Source: Portunus trituberculatus
Lineage: Eukaryota > Arthropoda > Malacostraca > Decapoda > Portunidae
Length of the DNA stretch: 64,000 nt
NCBI RefSeq assembly: GCF_017591435.1
Contig: NC_059304.1
Span: 29,589,883-29,653,882 of the forward strand
Direction: 5' to 3'
Within the stretch, counting starts at the first letter, position 1. Each line of letters starts with the position of its first letter. The notes beneath the pieces are model-generated. The model did no database searches and had not been told where the DNA came from. It worked only from the letters and a program-made list of their open reading frames with translations. The position numbers and the translations under genes were made by a program. Positions 21,189 through 32,199 of this stretch are shown in pieces.

Positions 21189-21256
<68 letters not shown>
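21189..21256. repeat. (TA)n microsatellite at the palindrome centre
   Basis: About 34 TA units, flanked by inverted sequence: AGAAGACCTCTGTGTATG on the left and the matching complement near 21270-21290 on the right. It forms the turn of the foldback structure. Confidence 0.95.
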
Positions 21257-21258
<2 letters not shown>

Positions 21259-21957
21259 CTTTCTAGATTATGAAGTATTACAGAGGTCCTCTTTTAGTGC
21301 ACAGCTTAGTTAATGCATTTCTTGCTTTATGCACACCCCCTCACTTTATTTCCATCACTCATACAATGCGTAGAAGTTTCGACTTTATGTGCACTTGGTG
21401 AAACTTTCACTTGAGAACAAAATATATTTGGTATAAAATAATCTTTTTCTCCCAAAAAAGCAATAGAATAAATTAAAATAAATTTATAAATGATATTTTT
21501 ACAAAATAATAATTAAATGTCAAAATATATGAATTAAACATAACATAACAAAGAACCAACAAAACAGTTCAATGTTGTGTATATGTTTTGGTCCATCCAT
21601 GTTGTTCCAGCTTGCCTGTGTTATATAACATAACATATATAATAGGATAACAAAGGGCCACCAGGCCCCATCTAGGTTATCCTGTATCAGTCGCACAGCG
21701 ACCTCGTCATCAGTACTTAAAGATACACTTACAAGTACACAATACATTATATACTAATTCTAAATATTAGGCCCATTAACAGGGCTAAGTCCTGCAGCGA
21801 AATCCTCTACAATCTGTGATCCCCATACGTGGGGATCATGTCTTGTTTAACTATAGTAAATTTCTTATAAAAACTATCATGCAGCGCAATACATAATTAT
21901 AAATCTAATAAATTTAAGTGCTTATCTAATCTGTTTTTAAACGTTGTCAAACTAGTG

Positions 21958-24825
21958 CTATTTACAACCCTGCTCTGGCAATGCATTCCAGAAGTCTACC
22001 ACCCTATGAATAAAGAAATATTTTCTTATATCTAACCTGCAGCCTTGCTTTCTAATCTTCCTGCCATGATTTCTAGTCCTACATCCCTCCTCTAAGGTAA
22101 AGAAAGATCTCACATCTATGTAATTTGTATCTGAGAACATTTTAAATAACTCTATCATATCCCCTCTTATACATCTCCTCTCAAATGAAAACATGTTTAA
22201 TTCCTTTAATCTATCTCTATACTCCAGGCGATTTAATGCTGGTATCATCCTAGTTGCTCTTCTCTGAACTGCTTCTAACATGTTGATATCCTGCCTATAA
22301 TGGGGTGACCAGGCCTGTATGCAATACTCTAAATGGGGCCTAACATAGGAATCATATAAGCTATGCACCACTTCCTTACTTTTATAACTAACATTTCTAT
22401 TTATAAAACCCAGGATCCTATTTGCCCTATTTCTTGCTTCTAAACATTGCTTTGAAAATTTCACAGTCCTGTCTATCACTACTCCTAAATCCTTTCCCTC
22501 CTCTACTGCCTCTAGCCAACATCCCTCCATCTCATAGTTAAAGTTTGTGTTGTCTTTACCTAAATGCATAACCTGACACTTTTAGAATTAAACTCCATCT
22601 GCCACCTGTCTGCCCATGCTATCAGCCTGTCCAGGTCTCGTTGTATTCTGTAATTGTCCTTTTCACCCTGTACTGCACATGCTATCTTAGTATCATCTGC
22701 AAACTTTGATACTTTGCTACTAATTCCTATATCTAAATCGTTAATGTACACCAAGAAAAGAAGAGGTCCTAGCACTGATCCTTGGGGTACCCCACTAACC
22801 ACTTCCTTCCACTCAGACATTGCCCCATTTAATACTACTCTCTGTTTCCTATCAGAAAGCCATTCACTAATCCAATCAACTAACCTACCCCTATCCCATG
22901 TAGTCTCAATTTGTACACTAGCCTCCTATGCGGTACCTTATCAAACGCCTTGCTAAAATCTAGATATATAACATCTATGCTATTTCCATCATCTAACTCC
23001 TTGGTAATATATTCTAAGATATCGAGCAAATTTGTAAGACAGGACCTCCCTGATCTAAAGCCATGTTGGGTATCTCTAATTAATCTATTCTCATTTAAAT
23101 GCTCCCAAATACTACCCTTAATGATTTTCTCTAGTATCTTACATACTATACTAGTTAAACTGATCGGTCTATAATTATTTGCATCATCCTTCCTACCTTT
23201 TTTAAATATTGGAGTAACATTAGCTAACTTCCAGTCCTGAGGTATCTCAGCAAACCTAAGTGATCTTTCAAAGATTAACTTAAGTGCTTCAGAAATACTG
23301 TCTACACCCTCCCTAAGTACTCTGGCATGTAGCTCATCAGGACCACTAGCTTTCCTATCGTCTAGTTCAAGAATAAATTTCCTAATAATTCCCGGTTTTA
23401 TATCAATATTTTCTAAAGCTCTTAAACTACTCGTCGCACTGTTTGTAACAGGATTTCCTATTCTTTCCTAGTAAATACTGAAGAAAATTGTTCATTCAAT
23501 AATTCTACTATGTCTTCATTTTGATCCACTACTACACCATCTTTTCTGAGTGGTCCAATCCTATCCTTATTTCTTTTATCACTGACCTTGTAATAACTAT
23601 ATAATTTTTGGGATCTTTACTCCCAGCTCTAGCTAGTTTTATCTCTGCCTGCCTTTTACTTTTTTATAACCTTACTCAAATCATCTCTGACCTTCAAATC
23701 TACATCTTCCCACTTTTCTGCAACTCTCTGTATGCCCTCTTCTTCTCTCTGATCTGGCTACCTATCTCATGAGTCCACCATAATGGCTTCCTGTTTCTCT
23801 GCCTTATATCTTTGTAAGGGATACACTGCATCACTATACCCTTTACTACAACCTTAAAAATATCCCACATCTCCTGTGCAGTTTTATTTCCAAAACTATC
23901 TTCCCAGTTTACCTCTCCTAATAACTGATGTAACCTACCATAATTGCCTTTCTGATAGTTTGGGACTCTAGTCTTATTCACTATATTATCCCTACTGGAA
24001 TTAATGATAAATCTAATTATATGATGGTCACTGTTTGCTAAAGTCTCTCCTACCTCAACTTCCTTTAAACAATGCTCAATATTTGTTAGTACTATGTCTA
24101 AAACCTTCCTCCCCCTAGTAGGTTTATCTACCATCTGCACTAAATAGTTATCCTGAAAACTTTCCATAAACTTATTTTCACTAGCATCTCCTACCATCCT
24201 CTCCCAGTTTACTGACTTAAGATTAAAATCCCTAAGATAATTGTCTGACTAGTACACCCCTATTTATCTCATCTACCATAAGGTTGTCTACATCTGCTGA
24301 CTGGTTAGGTGGTCTATAAAAGCTCCTACTGTAATAACCTTACTTTTGTTTACTCTAACATCCAGCCATAAGGACTCTACTCTGTTATCTACCTTAATAC
24401 CATTAACCTGACTGGAAATGAAGGATTTTTTACATAAATAACTACTCCTCCACCTATCCTACCAATTCTCTGGTGTAAATACATAATGTATCCATCTACT
24501 TCATATTCTTTCCTATTTTCCTAAACTTTTCCTCATTTACCCATGCCTCTGTGACACATACAACATCTAAGTCCTCCTCAACTATATAACTAGATAACTC
24601 GTCCTTCTTGTTCCTAAGACTCCTGGCATTTACATAAAAACATTTAAGTCCTGCTACCTTCCTAGATGCTGTCTCCTTATTTGGAATCCTAATCTTATTC
24701 TCTCCTATTTGCACCTGGAAATCTTTCCTAATCTTTTTACTATCTCTGTTTATTCTATCTAATTTATGTCTAACATCTTTCTTCTGGAATGCATTTGCTA
24801 CCTCACCCCCTACACTCCATCCCAA
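21958..24825 (-). pseudogene. CR1 C2 ORF2: endonuclease-reverse transcriptase
   Basis: Readable blocks: MGWSVGGEVANAFQKK and the endonuclease start (24496-24825), the endonuclease C-half with NSDHHIIRFI (23700-24197), RT block B VPQGSVLGPLLFLVYINDLD and SKFADDTKIACA (22560-22820), then the long C-terminal stretch 21958-22569. The C-terminus ends prematurely as NALPEQGCK because of an indel also present in copy C3. A run of T at 23606 is one base shorter than in C1, and other frame breaks lie near 22570 and 23460. Confidence 0.83.
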
Positions 24826-24959
24826 CTCCCCCCTTCAGGCATCCACTCAGCACATCCACACCCTTCCTACTCAGATGCACACCATCCCTAGCATACAAAT
24901 CCCTTCGCCCATAGAACCTATCCCATACATCCACAAAGCTGACACCCACATTCTTACAC
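24803..24959 (-). pseudogene. CR1 C2 ORF1 esterase C-terminus (part 1)
   Basis: Encodes VGVSFVDVWDRFYGRRDLYA, then the SGNH block V (RDGVHLSRKG) and the end GGVGMECRG. The upstream part of the domain continues at 28461-28640 beyond the inserted LINE (VSGILPCVYVSREWLSRAIG and GGNDVRVGG). Confidence 0.72.
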
Positions 24960-24961
24960 TT

Positions 24962-25564
24962 GATGCCAGGATGAAAGAAGTGAACCATGAACATCAGGAG
25001 GTACAGAGGTCCTTTAGGGAGATAGTGAAAAAGCAGGAGGAGGAAAATAAAGTGATTACGCAGAGTGAAATGGTAAAGGCACTAAAGGAAAATGAGTATG
25101 TGGTGAGAGATATTGCTGAAAAGAAAAAATGCATGATCATAACAGGATTGAAGGAGGAAACTAACAGGAACTGGCAGGATAGGAGGGATAAGGAAAATGA
25201 CAGGATTAAGTCTTTACTGAATAAGATCTCAGTAGAGGAAGAGGGCCTATATGCTGAGGTAAAAGAAAGTGTGAGATTACGAGCTTTTGAGGAAGGCAAG
25301 AATAGACCATTAAAATTGAAATTAAAGTCTCAGGTGGCAGCTGAGGCCTTGCTGAGGAGGGCTTGGAAACTTAAGGACTCTGAGGAAACCAAAACAATTT
25401 ACATAAGAAGAAATATGTCACAGGATGAACGAATGAAAATGAAAGAGCTTGTAACTGAAGTGAGAGAGAGGAATGACGAAAGAACAGAGGAGGAAAAGAC
25501 CAAGTTTTTTTGGAGGATGAGAAATGGGAGGCTAAAGAAGTGGTGGATAAAACAGACGGAATAG
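24962..25564 (+). CDS. LINE-A ORF1-like protein (coiled coil end and RRM-like domain)
   Basis: The frame is open from the insertion junction, and also reads into antisense CR1 sequence upstream, which is fortuitous. Visible: a charged helical stretch (HEHQEVQRSFREIVKKQEEE), ECMIITGLKEE-like RNP strand near 25127, LKLKLKSQVAAEALLRRAWK near 25312-25370, IYIRRNMSQDERMKMKE and NDERTEEEKTKFFWR. It matches the ORF1 of copy 2 in order and spacing and ends WWIKQTE at 25562-25564. The endonuclease frame begins before this stop, in the -1 frame. Confidence 0.63.
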   Translation, partial: DARMKEVNHEHQEVQRSFREIVKKQEEENKVITQSEMVKALKENEYVVRDIAEKKKCMIITGLKEETNRNWQDRRDKENDRIKSLLNKISVEEEGLYAEVKESVRLRAFEEGKNRPLKLKLKSQVAAEALLRRAWKLKDSEETKTIYIRRNMSQDERMKMKELVTEVRERNDERTEEEKTKFFWRMRNGRLKKWWIKQTE

Positions 25565-26631
25565 ACATTACATGGAAGAAAGAGACTAGGAATGGAATAC
25601 AAGTGACTTACATGAATATAGATGGATTTCTGTCTAAGAGGCTAGAATGTATGGATTATCTAAGAAATAATGAACTGGAAATAATGTGTGTGGTGGAAAC
25701 AAAGCTAAGGCTTGAAATAAAGCTAGATTGATTTGTTGTAAAACACTACAAAGTATGGAGAAATGATAGAAAAAATAAAGGAGGTGGTGGTATAATGGTT
25801 TTCACTAAGGAAGATCTGATAGTGAAGGAGGTGAACTATAGTAAGAGAAATGAGGAAGTGATAAGTATGCTTATAACAGATGGTAAGAGGGACATTAATA
25901 TTATAACAGTATACATACCACCCAGAAGCAGTGCTTGGGAATATAAACAGTACCAAATGGTGATGAGAAATACTCTAGACAGAATGAACCAAGAACTCAT
26001 CAGAAAGGATAGAGTGATGATAGTTGGGGACTTTAATTGTAAAGAAATAGTGTGGGAGGACTACAAAGTGGTGAACGGTGGTGAGTGGGCAGAGGAATTG
26101 TTAAATGTAGCAACAAATAACTTGATGACACAGTGGGTGAGATCACCAACAAGGTGCAGGGGACAAGATGTTGCAGCAAGGTTGGATTTGGTATTTACCA
26201 GGGCATCTCTAAAAGAGGAAATTGAACATGAATGTCCCTTGGGGAAAAGCGACCATGATGTCCTAAGCTTTGAGCTGGATACAGAATTAAGCACGAATAA
26301 GATTGTGGAACGCAGGGAGGAAAAATTAAATTTTATTAGGGCAAATTATAACCATATAAGGGAGTCCTTTAATGAAATTGACTGGTCCGTGGTATACCAG
26401 GAAAACGATATGCAATTGAAATACGATAAATTTATGGATTTATATAACTCTGCTGTGAAAAAGTTTGTGCCATATCACAGAAAGAGGACTTTCAATAATA
26501 AACAGTGGTTTAATAGAAATTGTGAAGAAGCAAAAAAAATAAAGAAAAGGCATGGAAGAAACTTAAGAAAAACAGTGATGTATTATCAAGAGAAGTTTAC
26601 AAAACAGCAAGGAATAGATATGTTGAAGTAA
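25510..26631 (+). pseudogene. LINE-A endonuclease domain, one stop
   Basis: ORF2 reads VTYMNIDGFLSKRLECMDYL, then a TGA at 25729-25731 in the middle of the domain, then continues in the same frame from KVWRNDRKNKGGGG. Catalytic motifs are intact: IVGDFNCKEIVWEDY (about 26020-26065), RLDLVFTRAS (about 26180-26210) and GKSDHDVLSFEL (about 26242-26278). It ends at 26631 after the linker KQWFNRNCEEAKKIKKR; the RT continues in another frame. Confidence 0.82.
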
Positions 26632-26663
26632 GGAGAACAGCACAAAAGGAATATGAACAGAGG

Positions 26664-28412
26664 ATGGTGGAAAACTGTGATAGTGACCCAAAAATGTTTT
26701 ACAAATTCATAAATGGAAAACTAAATATAAGGGAGGCAATAGAAAAGGTAAAAAATGGGGAAGAAGTATATGAGGATGCCAAAGATATAGCTGAAATTTT
26801 GAACGACAACTTTTGCAAAGTGTTTACAAAGGAGGAGGATTTTATAGGAGAAAGGCCTACAGAAATAAAGCAAATGCAGGACATCATGGTTACTAAGGAA
26901 GATGTAAGGAAAATTATAAGCAATTTGGATATTCATAAATCAATGGGGCCTGATGGCATATCTGGGAGATTGCTAAAAGAATGTAAGGATCAATTGTTGA
27001 ACCCCGTATTTGATATTGTGGAAACCTCCATACGAACAGGAATAGTCCCGAAAGAGTGGAAAAGAGCTGACATTGTGCCTATATATAAGAATGGTAGTAG
27101 AATGGAACTGCTAAATTATAGACCAGTATTGTTGACTAGTATATTGTGCAAGGTATGGGAAGAAGTAATTAAAGCTAAGTGGAGTGAGTATCTAGAAAGT
27201 GAAAACATTCTGAGCGAAAGACAGTTTGGTTTCAGAGAAGGAAGATCGTGCGTATCCAATTTATTATGTTTTCATTAAAGAGTGACTGACATACTACAAC
27301 ATAGAGAAGGATGGGTGGATGCTATCTACCTGGACTTGAGAAAGGCCTTTGATAAAGTGCCACACAATAGACTGATGTGGAAACTAAAGAAGATTGGAGG
27401 AGTAAATGATAAACTAGCAAAATGGATAGAAAATTACTTAGTGGGAAGAGAAATGAGAACAGTGGTGAGAGGAAGGAAGTCCGAGTGGAAGAAGGTAACC
27501 AGTGGAGTTCCACAAGGGTCAGTGCTTGGTCCCATCATGTTTTTTATTTATGTTAATGATATGCCAGTAGGAATTGACAGTTACATGAACATGTTTGTGG
27601 ACGATACTAAAATTATGAGGAGAGTAAAGAATGTGGAAGATTGTAACAAGTTACAGGAAGATCTTGATAAAATATATGAGTGGAGTAAAGAGTGGCAGAT
27701 GGAATCTAATACAGACAAGAGCTATGTTATGAAAATGGGAAGAAGTAGATACAGACCAAACAGGGATTACAGGCTGGGTGATGAGAAAATTAAAGAGACC
27801 AATGAGGAGAAAGACTTAGGAGTAACCGTGCAAAACACTTTGTCATCGGAGAAACACATTAACAAGATATTTTGGAAAACATATAACATGCTTCAAAATA
27901 TTGGCCTTGCATTCCACTACCTAGATGAAGGAATGATGAAGAAGATATTATGTACCTTAATAAGACCCCAGTTAGAATATGCAGCTTGTGTCTGGTCACC
28001 GCATATGAAGAAAAATGTGAAGAAGGTGGAAAGGGTACAGAGGCTGGCAACAAGGATGGTACCAGGACTCAGGGAGTTACACTATGAGGAAAGACTAAGG
28101 AAACTGAGGCTGACCACATTAGAAGAGAGAAGAACAAGAGGAGACATGATAACTATGTATAAATTGGTGAACAAGATTGACATATTGGACAGTGAGTCGA
28201 TAAAGGTGACCACAAGTAATCATCTCTGGGGACATGGAAAAAAGCTTATAAAAGACATCTGTCTAAATGACGTGAGAAAATACAGTTTCCCGCATCGTAG
28301 TATTGATAAGTGGAATAAGCTGAGCAGTGATGTCGTTGACGCAGTGTGTGTCAATCAGATGAAAGAGAGATATGACAGGAGTGGACAAGGAGACATGACA
28401 CAGAGAGCTTAG
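26664..28412 (+). pseudogene. LINE-A reverse transcriptase and C-terminal domain, one stop
   Basis: Nearly intact: KMFYKFINGKLN, HKSMGPDGISGRLLKE, WKRADIVPIYKNGSR, RQFGFREGRSC, a single TAA near 27279, then AIYLDLRKAFDKVPHNRLMW (block A), SGVPQGSVLGPIMFFIYVND (block B) and NMFVDDTKIMRR at about 27591-27626 (block C). Alanine of the usual FADD is valine here. The C-terminal domain includes RPQLEYAACVWSPHMKKN, LEERRTRGDMITMYK, KYSFPHRSIDKWNKL. One stop and the change before the active site are the only defects I see. Confidence 0.85.
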
Positions 28413-28640
28413 CTCGGGCCCTGTAATACAAAAATAGGTAAATACAAATAGGTAAATACATCCCTTTTACCCGATCATTCACACCAATGGCCCTAGACAA
28501 CCATTCCCTGCTAACATACACACAAGGCAAGATTCCTGACACTACACACCTCCTACCACTCTCCCTTATCTTGCCCAACATTTCCCGAAATCTTGCCACT
28601 AACTCCTCTGACCCCCCTACTCTGACATCGTTCCCACCTA

Positions 28641-29017
28641 TGGTTTCGTTTTTCACGTTTGCTAAGCATATTAATATTTTTTACCTTTGTAGGTTGGTGA
28701 TACATAATATTTGTGATCTTTCTTGGTTTGTGAATATGGCTCCTTCCAAAAATACGAAAGAGAAGGGTGTTACAGGTGTACCTTATCAAGAAACGTAAAA
28801 TATTTTTTGCCTCAAGAGAAACTAGACATCATAGCCAAGGTTGGGGCAGATGAGAAGCTCCATGAAGTAGGCAGATTTTACTCTATTAATGAGTCAACAG
28901 TGCGTAACATAGTGAAATGTTATTTATAACAAAGGGTTCTCTTATTTGGTTTGTGCATTTTCGATATATACGCATATTTTCTCAGTCCCTTTACCGTGCA
29001 TTAAGGGAGGACCCCTG
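28641..29017 (+). pseudogene. pogo/Tigger transposase N-terminus, right arm
   Basis: ATG at 28736 starts MAPSKNTKEKGVTGVPYQET. In the next frame comes PQEKLDIIAKVGADEKLHEV and then INESTVRNIVK, a psq-type helix-turn-helix as in CENP-B/Tigger transposases. The frame change and stop make it non-functional, and no DDE domain follows because the element terminus begins near 28920. Confidence 0.66.
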
Positions 29018-29311
29018 TATTTAATATTCCAGTCAGTATGAAAAATTTAGGCATGTTCTTAAAGTTCAAATAATAGGATTTTATTACATATAATATGTTT
29101 ATTTATTTATTTTTTTTATTGGGATAACATACAGAGAACCGGTAGGAATATGAAGCCATCCGAACTTTGCTCCACTAATACAAGGAAAGTTCCAGCTCTC
29201 TGGAGCGGATGTTCCTCAGTCTGCATATCATGGTCCAGTGTGATACCCGCCCCCTTGTGGGCCATGGTGTAATGGATACAGCCAGAAGCGCATCATTGGC
29301 AATGCTGCTCG
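29018..29311. other. Unassigned spacer; no gene seen
   Basis: AT-rich stretch then about 190 bp of more balanced composition. It does not match the LINE-A sequence expected if the palindromic element had a simple insertion here. A weak box-A-like string (TGGTGTAATGGA near 29267) is not enough to call a tRNA-derived element. Confidence 0.5.
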
Positions 29312-31576
29312 AAGTGGGATATTTTTAAGGTTGTAGTAAAGGATATAGTGATGCAATGTATCCCTTACAAAGATATAAGGCAGAGAAACAGGAAGCCATT
29401 ATGGTGGACTCACGAGATAGGTAGACAGATCAGAGAGAAGAAGAGGGCATATAGAGAGTTGCAGAAAAGTGGGGAAGATGTAGATTTGATTAGGTACAGA
29501 CAGGTCAGAGATGATTTGAGTAAGGTTATAAAAAAAAGTAAAAGGCAGGCAGAGATAAAACTACCTAGAGCTGGGAGTAAAGATCCCAAAAAATTATATA
29601 GTTATTACAAGGTCAGTGATAAAAGAAATAAGGATAGGATTGGACCACTCAGAAAAGATGGTGCAGTAGTGAATCAAAATGAAGACATAGTAGAATTATT
29701 GAATGAACAATTTTCTTCAGTATTTACTAGGGAAAAAATAGGAAATCCTGTTACCAACAGTGTGACGAGTAGTTTAAGAGCTTTAGAAAATATTGATATA
29801 AAAAAGGGGAGTTATTAGGAAATTTATTCTTGAACTAGACGATAGGAAAGCTAGTGGTCCTGATGAGCTACATGCCAGAGTACTTAGGGAGGGTGTAGAC
29901 AGTATTTCTGAAGCACTTAAGTTAATTTTTGAAAGATCACTTAGGTTTGCTGAGATACCTCAGGACTGGAAGTTAGCTAATGTTACACCAATATTTAAAA
30001 AGGTAGGAAAGATGCGAATAATTATAGACTGATCAGTTTAACTAGTATAGTATGTAAGATACTAGAGAAAATCATTAAGGGTAGTATTTGGGAGCATTTA
30101 AATGAGAATAGATTAATTAGAGATACCCAACATGGCTTTAGATCAGGGAGGTCCTGTCTTACAAATTTGCTCGATATCTTTGAATATATTACCAAGGAGT
30201 TAGATGATGAAAATAGCATAGATGTTATATATCTAGATTTTAGCAAGGCGTTTGATAAGGTACCGCATAGGAGGCTAGTGTACAAACTGAGACTACATGG
30301 GATAGGGGTAGGTTAGTTGATTGGATTAGTGAATGGCTTTCTGATAGGAAACGGAGAGTAGTATTAAATGGGGCAATGTCTGAGTGGAAGGAAGTGGTTA
30401 GTGGGGTACCCCAAGGATCAGTGCTAGGACCTCTTCTTTTCTTGGTGTACATTAACGATTTAGATATAGGAATTAGTAACAAAGTATCAAAGTTTGCAGA
30501 TGATACTAAGATAGCATGTGCAGTACAGGGTGAAAAGGACAACTACAGAATACAACGAGACCTGGACAGGCTGATAGCATGGGCAGACAGGTGGCAGATG
30601 GAGTTTAATTCTAAAAAGCGTCAGGTTATGCATTTTGGTAAAGACAACACAAACTTTAGCTATGAGATGGAGGGATGTTGGCTAGAGGCAGTAGAGGAAG
30701 GAAAGGATTTAGGAGTAGTGATAGACAGGACTATGAAATTTTCAAAGCAATGTTTAGAAGCAAGAAATAGGGCAAATAGGATCCTGGGTTTTATAAATAG
30801 AAATGTTAGTTATAAAAGTAAGGAAGTGGTGCATAGCTTATATAATTCCTATGTTAGGCCCCATTTAGAGTATTGCATACAGGCCTGATCACTCCATTAT
30901 AGGCAGGATATCAACATTTTAGAAGCAGTTCAGAGAAAAGCAACTAGGATGATACCAGCATTAAAGTGCCTGGAGTATAGAGATAGATTAAAGGAATTAA
31001 ACATGTTTTCATTTGAGAGGAGATGTATAAGAGGGGATATGATAGAATTATTTAAAATGTTCTCAAATACAAACTACATAGATGTGAGATCTTTCTTTAC
31101 CTTAGAGAAGGGAAATAGGACTAGAAATCATGGCAGGAAGATTAGAAAGCAAGGCTGCAGGTTAGATATAAGAAAATATTTCTTTAGTCATAGGGTGGTA
31201 GACTTCTGGAATGCATTGCCAGAGCAGGGTTGTAAATAGCACTAGTTTGACAATGTTTAAAAACAGATTAGATAAGCACTTAAGTTTATTAGATTTATAA
31301 TTATGTATAGTACTGCATGATAGTTTTTATAAGAAATTTACTATAGTTAAACAAGACATGATCCCAATGTATGGGGATCACAGATTGTAGAGGAATTCGC
31401 TGCAGGACTTAGCCCTGTTAATGGGCCAAATATTTAGAATTAGTATATAATGTATTGTGTACTTGTAAGTGTATCTTTAAGTACTGATGATGAGGTCGCT
31501 GTGCAACTGATACAGGATAACCTAGATGGGTCCTGGTGGCCCTTTGTTATCCTATTATTTATGTTATGTTATGTTA
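29312..31576 (+). mobile_element. CR1-type LINE, copy C3 (5'-truncated)
   Basis: Plus-strand copy starting inside the endonuclease-RT linker (GGGATATTTTTAAGG) and ending with the simple repeat TTATGTTATGTTATGTTA near 31576. It is the same family as C1 and C2 and shares with C2 the C-terminal indel. Confidence 0.87.
29348..31239 (+). pseudogene. CR1 C3 ORF2: reverse transcriptase, frameshifted
   Basis: Blocks: MQCIPYKDIRQRNRKPLWW and the linker to FTREKIGNPVTNSV (29348-29818), DRKASGPDELHARVL (about 29840), DILEYITKELDD-like and SKAFDKVPHRRL (about 30240-30280), VPQGSVLGPLLFLVYINDLD and SKFADDTKIACA (30376-30540), then the C-terminal part with a TGA at 30886-30888 and the end NALPEQGCK at 31239. 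The FTREKIGNP joint is in frame here while C1 and C2 share a 1-nt difference at that point. Confidence 0.83.
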
Positions 31577-31580
31577 ATTC

Positions 31581-31749
31581 AATAGCTGGGCTGCCACATT
31601 CACCTTCCAGCATTCCCCCCCCTACTATCCAAGCATAATAGCTGGGCTGCCACATCCACCTTCCAGCATTTACTCCCCAACTATCCGAGCATAATAGCTA
31701 GGCTGCCACATTCACCTTCCAGCATTCCCCCCCCCAACTATCCGAGCAT
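31581..31749. repeat. Tandem repeat, three units of 55-57 bp
   Basis: Each unit begins AATAGCTGGGCTGCCACAT (starts 31581, 31638, 31693), continues with CACCTTCCAGCATT and a C-rich run, and ends ACTATCCGAGC. It lies directly downstream of the CR1 C3 tail. Confidence 0.88.
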
Positions 31750-32199
31750 TTTTAGAGTTTTTTTTTAAGTGATTTTGTTGATTTATACAATTCACATTAA
31801 CTTCATGTAATGCTCCCCCAACCAAAAACCACGATTTCCCATAGATCATTCCCTAAGGTTGTTGGAATGAGATGTAGGCACAAGCTGGAGTTTAAAAAAA
31901 AAAAAAACATAACTTGAAAAATATTCGTCTGTGATGGAAATAGTATATAACATCAATCATTTCACTTACACTTCTCACCAGAAAAAATATAAGCCGCGTA
32001 CCAGGTTCCATGGTTGCGTGAAACTGTATATTGATCATATTTTCTGCTTGTATAATATGTTGCTAGATTGCTTTCAACAGTATATGCTTTAATACACTAA
32101 AAACATTTTTTTTCTGAATATGACCTACTGAAATGGGGTATGTCTTATATGCCAGTGCGTCCTATAAGCCATTAAATACGGTAAGTAGAAAAAATCCAC
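31750..32199. other. AT-rich non-coding; possible MITE end
   Basis: No gene. Near 32128-32182 the sequence GTCTTATATGCCAGTGCGTC followed by ATAAGCCATTAAATACGGTA resembles the terminus of a widespread short DNA-transposon family ending TACCGTATTT (reverse complement). I cannot find its other end. Confidence 0.4.

Larger units (their letters stand above)
24960..28460 (+). mobile_element. LINE family A, copy 7, about 3.5 kb
   Basis: Plus-strand copy inserted into CR1 C2. It contains an ORF1 fragment, the full endonuclease, RT and C-terminal domain, and ends with a doubled tail AATAGGTAAATAC at about 28434-28460. It is 5'-truncated in the coiled-coil part of ORF1. It is the best preserved family-A pol gene in the window. 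Confidence 0.87.
21624..28640 (-). mobile_element. CR1-type LINE, copy C2 (5'-truncated), split by LINE-A copy 7
   Basis: Minus-strand CR1 copy with its 3' end near 21624 (ATAACATAAC tail) and its truncated 5' end at 28640 inside ORF1. Segments are 21624-24959 and 28461-28640. Removing the family-A insertion restores the order seen in C1 (ACCCACAT.CTTACACATCCC). It is inserted into the right arm of the palindrome between CTGTGTTA and TGGTTT. Highly similar to C1. Confidence 0.85.
20350..29017. mobile_element. Palindromic pogo/Tigger-type element with nested LINEs
   Basis: The left terminus is (T)AGGGGTTCTCCCTTAATGCA at 20350. The right terminus, read inward, is CAGGGGTCCTCCCTTAATGC ending at 29017; TA flanks both. 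The arms 20350-21188 and 21257-21623 plus 28641-29017 are reverse complements of each other over most of their length, around a (TA)n centre. Each arm carries the same truncated transposase start. A CR1 copy occupies 21624-28640. It is best read as an inverted duplication of the 5' part of a pogo/Tigger transposon. Confidence 0.78.

Noticed and set aside
24875..24959. N-terminal extension of the LINE-A ORF1 frame
   Set aside because: These codons are antisense CR1 sequence; the fusion is an insertion by-product and has no conserved counterpart in other copies.
29255..29311. tRNA-like or SINE-like segment (TGGTGTAATGGA, CTCGAAGT)
   Set aside because: Box A is imperfect, box B is poor and no cloverleaf can be drawn, so I do not call an RNA gene.
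29018..29311. Continuation of LINE-A copy 3 after the palindrome
   Set aside because: None of the expected RT motifs (FADD or downstream domain) can be read in any frame.
31581..31749. CRISPR-like array
   Set aside because: Three near-identical whole units without unique spacers, in a eukaryotic transposon context.
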